Positions 46,420-56,985 of a stretch of 64,000 nt of DNA are shown here, piece by piece. Every line of letters starts with the position of its first letter. The first letter of the stretch is position 1. The notes below the pieces were generated by a model. It had not been told where the DNA came from. It saw only the letters and a program-made list of their open reading frames with translations, and ran no database searches. Source of the DNA: Puccinia triticina (Eukaryota > Basidiomycota > Pucciniomycetes > Pucciniales > Pucciniaceae); NCBI RefSeq assembly GCF_026914185.1, contig NC_070561.1, positions 4,898,001 through 4,962,000 on the forward strand. The letters run 5' to 3'. The translations under genes were made by a program, and so were the position numbers.

Positions 46420-46754
46420 GGCCCCGTTTGCTAGCAATAGGACGGTTCACGTAGACAGCCTAGGCCCTTTTTATCAAATTTTAATGGTAAATTTGATAAA
46501 AAAAATCACAAGTCAGATTTAGTATTTCCAGGATAATCTGAACTTATTGCAAAAATTCCAAAATTTTAATTAAAAATGTGATACAAATGGCCACCCACAA
46601 AGTCCCCATGAACCCCCCTATATAGCATAATAATGTGAATTTTGCATGACATCCTGGGTGACCACCAAATTGCAATCAATTCCACCAAAAATTATTCAGG
46701 TCTAACAATAATTTTTATTCCAACATTTGCCACATATTACTGACAAACAGGGCC
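46420..46754. mobile_element. PIF/Harbinger-like MITE with TTA duplication
   Basis: 335 bp, ends GGCCCCGTTTG and CAAACAGGGCC (one mismatch), flanked by TTA at 46417-46419 and 46755-46757. A/T-rich interior without ORF. It lies 320 bp upstream of SPT5. Confidence 0.75.
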
Positions 46755-46811
46755 TTAATCTTCTAATAACTACAGTCTCAGAGAATCTGGCCTATCATTA
46801 AATTAGTAGGG

Positions 46812-46956
46812 GGTTTCAAAGTAGACCCGCACGTGCATGCAGGTCACTTTGCATAACCCAGTTTTGCGGGGAGACAGCAAGTTGACGTTCAACATTTGAG
46901 TTGAACACTAGCTTGCCTTGCCTTGCAACTGGCATGCGCGGGTCTACTTTGAATCC
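46812..46956. mobile_element. Short foldback element (TTCAAAGTAGACCCGC ends)
   Basis: About 145 bp. GGGTTTCAAAGTAGACCCGC at the left is mirrored by GCGGGTCTACTTTGAATCCC at the right, with GTTCAA/TTGAAC inside. No target duplication identified. From 46960 to 47400 an open plus frame exists but no homology is recognised. Confidence 0.6.
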
Positions 46957-47399
46957 CGTGAGTATATACAAATTGCTGTGTATAAATCACTTGATGAGAG
47001 GACAGACCGGCCACCAGGTTGTGTATGCTCACTCAATGACTGGTGCAGGCGGTGACTGGCAGACCACACACCCCAGTGGCAGTGACATGTGGTGCCACAA
47101 CAAGGTTTCACAGAGGCAGCAGGAAAGAGCAAAGGTCTTCCAGGACCCCAGTACTGGCAAGGGAAAAAAGGGATTTGTGCAAAAAGTTTTCCAGGTTGAC
47201 CAATCCTGGGTGCAAGATCAGGAGATTCTTGCATTTGGGGGTGTTCAAACTAGAGCCCCCAGGTTGGTCTTTTTGGAAGTGATTTTTTTCCCTGTAAATT
47301 GGACCTGATAAAGGTTTAATTTCCTCATGCATTTCTGTTGAACATGAACTGCCAATTGAGGAATAAATTGCTAAAGCTCAGACTTGATTTTTAGGCTCT

Positions 47400-47615
47400 C
47401 ACTGCCAACATAATTGGCTGGGTTGAAATTATCCCAGTTTAGCTGGGACACATACAGCCAATTTGAACTTGGTTGATCTCAACTGATGAAATATAAATCC
47501 AAGGTACCCCCCTTGGAATCATATTCCATGGGTTGAAATCAACCCATTTTAAATTGGTTGATTGCATCCCAGTTAAACTGGGATAAAGTCAACCCGGCCA
47601 ATTATGCTGGCAGTG
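47400..47615. mobile_element. Foldback MITE, copy 2 (CACTGCCA family)
   Basis: 216 bp, a near-complete palindrome closely related to 27982-28200, with the same CACTGCCA(A/G)CATAATTGG ends and ATCCCAGTT arms. The trinucleotide TCT occurs directly on both sides (47397-47399, 47616-47618), a possible 3-bp duplication. Confidence 0.82.
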
Positions 47616-48115
47616 TCTGTGCTTGAGAGTGAGAAGCCTCCACAAAATATTCAACAAAATCAAAAAGATACCCTCAGGTTGCATGGTGAAATTAAATTGA
47701 CATGCTGAGATTGAGAAAGATCCTTTTGTTTTGTCTCTGCAGTGTGGCATGGATGTTTGAACCAATATGATTGAACTTATTTGCATAGATTATATCAAGA
47801 GTATCATAAAGAGAGAGTAGAACTGAGAGGAGACATCAATAGATGAATGAAGGTCTTTGTAAGCTTCTAAAGCCATCTAGATGATGAAACAAAAAAATTA
47901 ACCATTTAACTCAAGAGGTAAAGGAATTGGGGAAACTATTTGCAGGGGCAAAGCTGCCTTGGCCTCTAGTATTTGAACAAAATCTGGATAGATGTGTTAG
48001 ATTAATCCTCCAATAGATTTTCTATAAGAAGAGGCCAGGGTAATCCAGCTATATAGTGTTCAAAGGCTAGTCAATCTCCACTCATCAAAGCAAATAAATC
48101 AAGATTTGAACACTG

Positions 48116-48336
48116 CAAGAAAAATTTATGCAACTGCTGTCAGTTGGCATGCAAGATGCACCAGGATAATGGCTGTTTGATCAAACTCCACCTAAGTACA
48201 TCAAATTGATTCTTTGCACAGTGAATTTGCATTTAAGCTTTGTTGAAGTAACATATGGCAAAGGGTCAGCTAAACACCACCTGCTCCCTTTGAGTTTGCG
48301 CATGTCAACTGATGGCAGTTGCACAACTTTTTCTTG
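48116..48336. mobile_element. MITE with CAAGAAAAA..TGCAACTGC inverted ends
   Basis: About 221 bp. The terminal 34 bp or so pair with about 85 percent identity by eye (CAAGAAAAATTTATGCAACT against CAAGAAAAAGTTGTGCAACT). No coding capacity. The stretch 48340-49570 shows no gene I can support. Confidence 0.65.
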
Positions 48337-49575
48337 TAGTACTGAAAGCTTCTGATTCCTCTTATTATTTCTCCTCTCTTTATCTACACTCTTGTATTTT
48401 GATTCATTAGTACAACCTTTTTTCCAGATTCCTATTTACAAGAGAGCTACCTCTGACAATATATATAAAATTTTTCCAACAGAAAAATAAAAGCATGGTC
48501 ACAAAGGATGCTGTGACAGTAGGTGAAGTGGTAAAGTTTTGGCTGTGAGAGGAATAATGAGACCATGCAGAGAGTATTTGAAGGAAGGACTTCCTGGAAT
48601 TTGAACAGCATTGGTTGGCTCTTTTTTTGTGCCAATTGATCAAGAGAAAAATGGTCTGGGAACAATACCCCTGTTTGTCCACTGAGAGAGGGGGAGCACT
48701 GCAGGTTTGTTTTTCAGTAGGGCTTTTTGGTTTGTATAAGGGTACAGCTTTATGCACTCCAAAGACTTACTACATGCACTTCAAAAAAGGAGTGAACAGT
48801 TTTCTCAGTCTCTTGGCCTCAAGATAAGAGCCAAATAGGAACATTTTGCAGATGGATGAATCAATAGCAACACTGCCACCATTCCAATACTTGGAATGGC
48901 ATTGGACCAAAATCCGGACCGGTATTTTGGATTAATACTGCCTGGCCAGGTTGGTACAACCAAAGGTTTTGATCCCTGGTGAATTGGCTGCCTTGGTTGG
49001 ATATGTATGTTTTTTTGGGTGCTGATGGATTGGGATTTTGTTCCCATCTGCATAAATACAGGGGGGTATTCCATGATCCCCCTTTTATTGTTTTACAGTT
49101 AGGTTGCCCAAGGAGAGAATAATTTCTCCTGAGTCCTTGGGGATCAGATTGTACCAGTCCCTCAATCTGATCCACATTTCCAGTTCAGAAGGTATCAGTC
49201 TGACCAGACTGGCAAGCTGGTCTGTTCCACAATCCTGAGAAAGCTGTGGATCAAAAATAAGCCAGTCCACAGTATTGCTGGTAAAATCCCAGTATTGGAA
49301 CAGTTGCAGTGTTGCTGATAGCTGAAAAATTCGAAATCACCAACCACAATAATTTGAAGCTTTGAACAATTGGCCATAGCTGCTTGATTTTTTTTCTCAT
49401 TCAAAGCAAGTAGGAGAAGAGGTGGATGTGAAATAAACAAAGTATACCAGTGGAAAGCTGATTTATGAAGGTGGCTGTGTTGGTAATTATACAGGTTGAT
49501 AAAAACTTTAGTTCTTGGCAGTCATACAACACTATTTAAGTCATGTTGCCCCCCCCCCCCCTATAAGATTCTAAC

Positions 49576-50805
49576 TCAAATAGCTATGTGTTCAATTTCA
49601 AAGGATGATATAACACCCATTAAATGGCGACTTGCTGTATCCCAAGATTGTTTCAAGTCCGGGAGGAAAGATTTCAAGCAAGGCTCGGGAGAATCATGTT
49701 CAATTGGGTCCAGAAGGGGAATCAGAACCGAATCTAGAACGGCTAGGGTGGATTCGATGTCCTTTGGAAGGTCTTGGACCGAAGAATGAATGTGTTGATG
49801 GACAAAACGCAATTCTCGAGGTGCGCAACTTAGAAAGCGCAAGAGGACGGACAATCGCTGGAGACCGTCGATGAATTGAGGGCTTTGTTGTAGCCGCTCG
49901 ATTATCTCAGAGTTCAGCTCTAGTGTTGTTGTACCCCACGTTGATATCACTTTCTTCAAGATCTCTTGCGAGGTTTTGTTGACCAAGATTCTTGCTAATT
50001 TCACAAGCGATATGGCTGACTTGGCCACTTTGACTGTCAATTCTCTTCCGGCGACTATCACGCTGCTCTCGTCGGGATCAGACTCCGGTGTCGATTGGAT
50101 CGTGCGGCTGGTTCGGGAAGTGACCAACAGGAGATGATCAAGTGTCTCGGATGCTTCTATCCAAGCTTGGTCGATGACAGCCCAGTCGGGTGTTCGGCAC
50201 CATGTGATCGTTCGCGCGATGAGCTTGTTGGAACGAGATATAGTTTCCTCGATTCTCTTCCTCAGATCGGATTCCTCCTCCAAAACCGGAAGATTTTCGC
50301 CATTGCTATTTGCGATAGCGCACCATCGGATGAAGCCTGTAAGTCGATCGGGGAATAACTGGGCATAGATATAGTGTCCTAGCAGCCGCTGGATTTTCTT
50401 TCGTAGATAAGAGCATCGAAAGACCTTCAAATTCTGTAGGCCATGATCATGTTTTTCGTCTGGTAGAGGTGATTCAAGAGTGAGGGAGACGACAGCCGAT
50501 ACAGTACTCTCTAAAGTTTTATCGAGATTTGATAAGATCTCCAGAGTTGGATTGGTGACTGGTGTTGGGTTCTTCGTGGGATCGATTAGGTCGAGTGAGT
50601 TTAGAAGCAAGGTGAGCTGGTCTTGGATTGAAGGGAGGAGGATCGAATGCAGCTTCTTCCAGATTTTAACTTTTGCGCCCATGTCCTCGATGGTCAGACT
50701 TGGATCTCTCTCCGCTGGCGTGAGATGGCCGGGCTCCAAGCTGTGTTTGTCGGTCAAACCCTGCAAAACACGGGCAACGGAGGCTGTATACATCGACGGA
50801 CCCAC
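49576..50805 (-). CDS. Uncharacterised protein, probably of a rust-expanded family
   Basis: A 409-codon open frame without introns, starting MGPSMYTASVARVLQGLTDK. I do not recognise a functional domain. It is predicted to be largely helical: SILLPSIQDQLTLLLNSLDL, a Leu-rich region FRCSYLRKKIQRLLGHYIYA, paired Trp motifs (WCAIANSNG, TITWCRTPDWAVIDQAWIEA), and a C-terminal helix bundle. The layout (LLPxIxxQLxxLxNSLDL then LKxFRCxxLR) recalls numerous hypothetical proteins of Puccinia; that is memory, not a search. No signal peptide or membrane segment. An upstream frame (50935: MDLTEQTPGDRETDQRAQWE) could be a first exon joined by a short intron around 50770-50815. Confidence 0.7.
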   Translation of the reverse strand: MGPSMYTASVARVLQGLTDKHSLEPGHLTPAERDPSLTIEDMGAKVKIWKKLHSILLPSIQDQLTLLLNSLDLIDPTKNPTPVTNPTLEILSNLDKTLESTVSAVVSLTLESPLPDEKHDHGLQNLKVFRCSYLRKKIQRLLGHYIYAQLFPDRLTGFIRWCAIANSNGENLPVLEEESDLRKRIEETISRSNKLIARTITWCRTPDWAVIDQAWIEASETLDHLLLVTSRTSRTIQSTPESDPDESSVIVAGRELTVKVAKSAISLVKLARILVNKTSQEILKKVISTWGTTTLELNSEIIERLQQSPQFIDGLQRLSVLLRFLSCAPRELRFVHQHIHSSVQDLPKDIESTLAVLDSVLIPLLDPIEHDSPEPCLKSFLPDLKQSWDTASRHLMGVISSFEIEHIAI

Positions 50806-51384
50806 CGATCAGTTGTGTATTTGAGTTGGTCCGGATGATGCTGTGGAATCGGGTGGTGGACTGACCAATCTCCTCTTCCCATTGAGCTCGTTGGTCGGTT
50901 TCCCTGTCGCCCGGCGTCTGCTCCGTCAGGTCCATCGTGGTTTGCGCGATGTTCTTGTCCTGGGCGGCCGCGTGCTAACTCAACGAAGTCGGCGCGACGC
51001 GTCTCCGCAGCACGCAAGTTCGATCATAAACCTCCTATCTCGGCACAGCTCCACGGGACCTTGCCTGGGTTTGGGTCCATTTCGGCCCGACCGGTGGACA
51101 TGCAGGCGGACACCACAGGGCCCTGCGAATTGAGGGACTGTCATCGGTTTACGGAGACGGCCCGGTGGCTATGTAGACAATCTTGGGAGAACCAATGACA
51201 CCTAGAAAAACTGAGAGGACTATGTCGGTAGCAGCCTGGGGTCCCGTAGATCAAACATCTTCTGTTTCATGTCCTGTATAGAGAAATACATGATCCCAGC
51301 GCTTGTTGGACAGTTGAAATTTGCTAAAAGAGCGCTACAAACATCAAAACCCCTAGAGAAAAGAGAGGAATGTAATTTAATGAA

Positions 51385-53317
51385 TCAACAATCAGATTCA
51401 GATAAGAAGAAGGTATCCACAGTGTCTACACAGATCTGGTCCTCATTGACCACAGTTTCCCAAATCCAAGAATTGCAACGATCATGGCTACTGCAGCTGG
51501 GTTCAGGGGAGAAGATGTCGCGGAAAGCGCGGAGCCTGGCCGACGACTCGTAGCTCAAGAAGCCGTCGACCATGCTCACTTTCTCTTCCATCTCGCGTCT
51601 CTCTACTTCGATTTGATACCTCAGCTTGACCGCCTCTTCCGTATCTTGTCCTACTATAGCAGACAGCTTTTCCACAAGGGAGTCCAAAGTGTACCTCAGA
51701 GTCGGTAGATGAACTCTTAAATCTTGTTTGGGGAATGCGTGAAAATTCAGCTTTGAGAAATCCGGCAGTCGTTTGGCCTCCTATGAGGGCGGAGTCGAGC
51801 AAGAGCCGACAATCAGTTCTTGATCACGAAACTGATTGTAACTAAGAAAAGGCGACTGAACTGGCCAAGTAGTGGAATCGGGAGTTCCACGAATCTTGAA
51901 AATGCTCCCGGCCAGGCCAATGTCCCCGATGGAGCCGTCGAAAAGAGTTTTACGAACGACCGGGCAGATGAGATTGGCCTGTTGGGGAAGAGCAGCGCCC
52001 GATGGATCGCTGAGGTCGCCGCTAGAGTACCAGTCCATCGCTGTCCCTGTGCCCAAGCCTGTGTTATCTGGGGTTGAGGGGGCGGAGTCTAGCGGAACAA
52101 ACTCGTCCTCTGAGCGTTCCATCGGCCTGTAAAACTCGGCAATCAGCGCGCCAAACGCCCAGATATCGAGCGCCAATGGCGAATACGAACGGCTTCCAAA
52201 TAGCAGCTCCGGTGCTCTATAGGGCCTGCATTTGAGTAAACCAACCAAGAAAAGAAGGAAAATGTATCGTCAATCAATTTAAACTAGGGGCGGAGAAGGG
52301 CCTATTCACATGGTTCCGAGCTCGAATTCCAGCGAGTCGGATTCAGGGGCAGGATGGCCGGGCCAGACGGTTCCGAAGTCGATGAGCACGGCATGGCCCT
52401 GGTTAGTCAAGGCGATGTTTGACGGGTTGATGTCCCGATGAGCAAGCGATTGGTTGTGCAGAAAACTCAGCCCGGCGCCCACGTCGCGGACCACTCGTCG
52501 GGTAAGAACATCGAAGCCCGCGTAGGTCGACGGATGGAAGTGTTTTTTCTGTGCATTCAGAAGTTCGTACAAGCTGAGTGGGTAAAGCGGCAAAAACAGA
52601 CAGTAATTGACGTGCTCAGGTGGTTCCCTGTATGCTAGTAGAGGTGCAACCTTTTTTTTTTTTTTGAACCAAAATTACTTGTTTTAGTAGGCATTTCCAT
52701 GTAAACCATATCTCAAGTCTTGCTATTCAAACCAGCTCACGTTTGGGTGGTCTAGCCGGGATAAGGTTTTGATTTCCGTCAGAGTATCGTGAGGCGGGCG
52801 ATTTAAATGAGGGGAGACAATTTTAATTGCAATCCAGTTAGCGTTGTCCTGATCGGGTTTTCTTGTAGGTGATGCTGGAACGAAGTTCGCCAGACGCCCG
52901 CATAGCTCGGAGTGTTGATGGGGGTCGAGTTGAGCTTTGTAAATTGAGGTCCAATGAGAGCTGGATCGATCGATGAACTTGCTATTCCGGTTGGATTTCC
53001 ACGCGTGGACAGATGCGTTAGTCTCTTGTGTTCGTTTCCTTTGGGATTTTTTCGCGAGAAGTGAGTTTGGAGATGCTCAACGATTTCAACGGAACCCAAG
53101 TTGATGGGTCTGGTAGCTGCTGTCTGGTGGTTCCAGCGGATGATGAAGTGGTCATCGTGCTCCGACACGGCTTCGCAGGCCGGCGCGCTCTTGGGTTTGT
53201 CAAGCGGTTGGCTTGTGACAGGGCTGTCGGTTCCCGGGACAGGGGTGTGACAGCCCAACTGAGCTCTCCTCGGTTTGCAGAACTGGTCACAAAAACCTCA
53301 CAACCAGCAACCACCAC
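51385..53317 (-). CDS. CDK-like serine/threonine kinase (Csk1/CAK-like), multi-exon
   Basis: Kinase landmarks in order: WTSIYKAQL (loop region, about 52940), WIAIKIV with the ATP Lys (about 52820), EIKTLSRLDHPNV, NYCLFLPLYPLSLYELL, the catalytic loop HRDINPSNIAL, LIDFGTVW, then across an intron GTMPYRAPELLFGSRSYSPL and DIWAFGALIAEFYRP, FKIRGTPDSTTWP, and across another intron EAKRLPDFSKLNFHAFP. That last pair is the usual CDK GTP..WPE..LPDF block. The loop has HRDIN where most kinases have HRDxK. The C-terminus is a coiled tail ending at TGA 51385. N-terminal exon structure upstream of 53075 is unclear; two overlapping frames start at 53317 and 53258. Closest by feel to the monomeric CDK-activating kinases of fungi; substrate not provable here. 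Confidence 0.8.
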
Positions 53318-53390
53318 ATAAATACATACAACATAAATTCAGCCAGCCGCTCGTAACGTGGAGGACAACTGCAAATATCGTCAGCTGAAA
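53318..53390. promoter_or_regulatory. Short shared promoter between the kinase gene and PRP17
   Basis: The PRP17 start (53391, plus) and the outermost candidate kinase start (53317, minus) are 73 bp apart and diverge. Using the alternative kinase start at 53258 gives 132 bp. No TATA box is evident. Confidence 0.5.
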
Positions 53391-56224
53391 ATGGACGGAA
53401 TCTTGGCGGGATACGGATCGGACGAGGAAGTCACTGATCACAACACGACCACCACTACTACTACTGAACGCAAAGAAAGCCAGACGATGGATGAAAGTAC
53501 GGTAGCACCAGGCTCGGAGCCTGACGATGAGATCGATAATATCAATGGCGACGTTTTTGGAATCAACGAATCACTCTCAAACAAGCCCAAGCCAGAACAA
53601 GCCGGCGAGCCATCAAATCCGCTCGATAAACAAATCATCACAACAGTCCCTCACGTCATCCCAGCCATTGTGAGCCTAGCCCGATCGTGTGATGACGTTT
53701 ATTGATGGTGAAGCTGACCCCAAGTTTTTGCCTACAGGACCAATCATCCTCTACTTCCCTCATTCTCAGAACATCAGACACCGAAATGAATGTGAACGTC
53801 AAGTACTCAGATATGATCTTACCAAAACAAGGCCCCAAAAATCCGTTCACAAGCCGGAAGTTAGAAAAAATGAATACCCTAAATGGTAAGTCAACCCTGG
53901 AAAACTCAAATCATTCATTTGACCGGAGACGCGTTGTTTTTCTGACTATTCTTGTCGTTTTCGTTCAACAAAAAAAATAATCCCAAACCGAAAGTACAGG
54001 TCACATCGAAGAAGAATATATCAATGATGTCGACTTCAATCGACAACAACGAACGTTCCACGTGCTCAAGTATGCCAAGAACCCGTCAATAATTGCGTCG
54101 ACCTCAGAAAATCCAGAACTCAATTTTGTAGGGGATGTACATGCGGCATTCAAGAACGGGGGGATGCTTGCCTCGGAGATGAAGTTGACAAAGGCGATGA
54201 AGAAGACGGTGAAGCGGAAACGGGAGGACAAAGGCGAGCTAGGGGTGTTTGACGAGGAGCAGGAGGAGGAGGAGGAGGAGGGAGAGGGAGAGGGGGAGCA
54301 GGGCCCACCGAAGCCACCGACCAAGTCGCGCGAATACAAAGGCCCGTGGGCGGGCTGGCACGACGAACATCTCGAACCTGTTGGGCCAGACGAAGAGGAG
54401 TACGAGGCTGCAAAGCGGGCCAGCACCTCGTCATCTGTCGTCAAGAAGCAGGCCACCGAAAAAGGCCAAGCCAAACGCGAAGTCGCTTACGGCGAAGAAA
54501 AATCCACCCTCCATGCCAAGAGCTTACATGATTACCAGGGGCGGACTTACATGCACGTGCCCACCGACCTCGACGTCGATCTGCTTTCGACCGATCCTCC
54601 CAGTGAATGCTTTCTCCCTAAACGTTGCATTCACACCTGGATGGGCCATACCAAGGCCGTCTCGGCCATCCGGCTCTTTCCAGAGAGTGGCCATTTGTTG
54701 CTGAGCGCGAGTATGGACTCTCGGGTCAAAGTAAGTTCTCCTCCTCCTTCAACCGTTTCTTACCAAGCTGACAATCCAAATCCATTTCTTTCCCTCTCGC
54801 CGTTCTTATACAGCTTTGGGATGTTTACCATGATGGAAAATGCCTGAGGACGTTCATGGGCCATTCTAAGGCTGTAAGAGATGTCACATTCTCAAACGAT
54901 GGAAAACAGTTCCTTTCTGCCGGATACGACCGTCAAATTAAGTTATGGAACACTGAAACTGGTTCGAGCTGTTTTTTTTTGTTTCGCCGTCCATTCCTTT
55001 GTTCTTTTGAGCTGACCCGTCTTTTTTCACTGTGGGATTGGCGTAGGTCATTGTGTACAAGCATTCTCCAACGGCAAGATTCCTTACTGCGTTAAGTTGC
55101 ATCCTGATAACGATAAGCAGCACATATTTCTAGCTGGAATGTCGGACAAAAAGATTGTCCAGGTAAGCAAATGAATAATAGTTCACAGAGAGTTGTTTTA
55201 CAGAGTGATATGGACTGTTGGCCGGTTGCCTTATTTTCAGTACGATATGCGTTCAGGCGAGATAACGCAAGAGTATGACCAACACTTAGGACCAGTGTGA
55301 GTCATCTCCTTTTTTCTCCCTCCATCGACATGGCCAGGAACTGACCTTGGCGGTGCTCCACAGGAATACGATCACCTTTGTCGATGAAAATCGGAGGTTT
55401 GTGACTACATCTGACGACAAAACTATCCGGGCTTGGGACTTCGATATCCCCGTCGTGATCAAATACATCGCCGAACCTGCTATGCACAGTATGCCTGCTG
55501 TCACTCTTCATCCAAACAGTAAGTCGATGTTTTCACCAAAATCCACCCCCTAAAAGTTGATTGTTTTCGGGAATGCAATGTGACGAAATAAACCTTGATT
55601 TGTTTTTTTGTTGGCGAAAAAGATAAGTGGTTAGCGATGCAATCATTAGACAACCAAGTGTTGATCTATTCGGCGGATTCGTTCAAGCAGAATCGTAAGA
55701 AACGTTTTGCGGGCCACACGATTGCTGGTTATGCATGTGAAGTGGGCTTTTCGCCCGACGGGAAGTTCTTGAGCTCAGGCGATGGGTCTGGAAGTATGGT
55801 TTTCTGGGATTGGAAGTCTTGTCGGATCCTCAAACGCTTGAAATGTCACGATCAAGTGATCATCAGTCATTCTTGGCTGCCTCATGAAACCGTCTGTTTT
55901 TTCTTCCTTTCTGGCTCTCTTGACATCCATTTGTGGGTCTGAAACTGACCCGCCGAACGTTTTTTCTGTTCTTAGTCAAAGTTGGTCACTGCTAGTTGGG
56001 ACGGTTTGATCAAACTTTGGGTAAGCAGACCATGATCCCTTCGCGGGACGCCCCAAAAAACATCCCTTTTTTCACGCGCAGACCGGAACTGACTGGATCT
56101 TCTTCGATCTGGCTGGAACTTAGGATTGAGGACGCTTTTCTGTGGTTGCTCAAACACATCTTGTCTCATACATTCCCATATTCAATGTGATTGATTGTAG
56201 TCGACCAAAAGAAAGCAGTGCTGA
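53391..56224 (+). CDS. PRP17: Pre-mRNA splicing factor PRP17 (CDC40), WD40 protein
   Basis: Spliceosomal protein of the second catalytic step. The start [13 protein letters not shown] at 53391 matches the family's opening. Spliced segments: ..VIPAI then [11 protein letters not shown]..; the conserved [37 protein letters not shown]; an acidic Glu/Gly-rich linker; the hallmark [18 protein letters not shown]; and [20 protein letters not shown] (first WD repeat). WD repeats follow through [92 protein letters not shown] and [11 protein letters not shown]. About eight introns of 60-180 nt, all GT-AG. The end is either TGA at 56033 without the last splice, or TGA 56224 after an intron. Looks functional. 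Confidence 0.94.
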
Positions 56225-56985
56225 GAAATCATAGCGGAACATCATCAATGTCATAGAGTATTGCTTGTAATGTTAATGAGGTATTGGTTGCTGAATTGGT
56301 TGCTGAAGTCAGCAGGCAGACGGTGTAGGAGAGCCCAAACGGGGATTTCCTGCCCTGGTCGTGGGCACATGCCCTGTATTTATTGGTTTAAATAGCAACG
56401 GCCTCACAAAATTACTGCTTGAAAAATTGAAAAGATTACACAGTTGATTGCTAGATACATAGATTTGAAGGAAACTCAACCAAGCACCATGGCAACAGGT
56501 TGGAGTGATCACTGTTGGATCAAAATCAATGTGAAACCACATCAATTTTTGGATTATAGCAAAAGAAAGACAAGTTCTGTTAGGTGAACAAATGGTGCGG
56601 AGAAGTCATACAACATCTCTGAAAAGACCACATGATCAGTGATTTCCTTCCGTTCCGGGAATACAAAGTCAGTCAATCACAATCAACAATAAGCATCATG
56701 AAATTGCAAATGATGGACAAGAAGCCGGAAATATTTGGGGTCAAATAACCTGTAAGATCCAATTGTCAGTCACATATTTCTAACGCACATGCCAATTTTT
56801 TTTACAGATTCAAGCTGAAATTTCATTTGCAAGATGATGGAAAAAGCTCTTTGAGTTTTCCCATTTTTCAGACACTGGTGTGCTGTAACTGATGAAATAT
56901 TGATGTATCAGTTCAACAACTGACATTCAACCAAAATATTCTATGCTTCATTCAACTAGTGCTGGCAAAATATTCTAGCCTTCAT

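Noticed and set aside
46901..47308. 135-codon plus-strand ORF
   Set aside because: Starts inside a foldback element, no recognisable family, codon pattern unconvincing.
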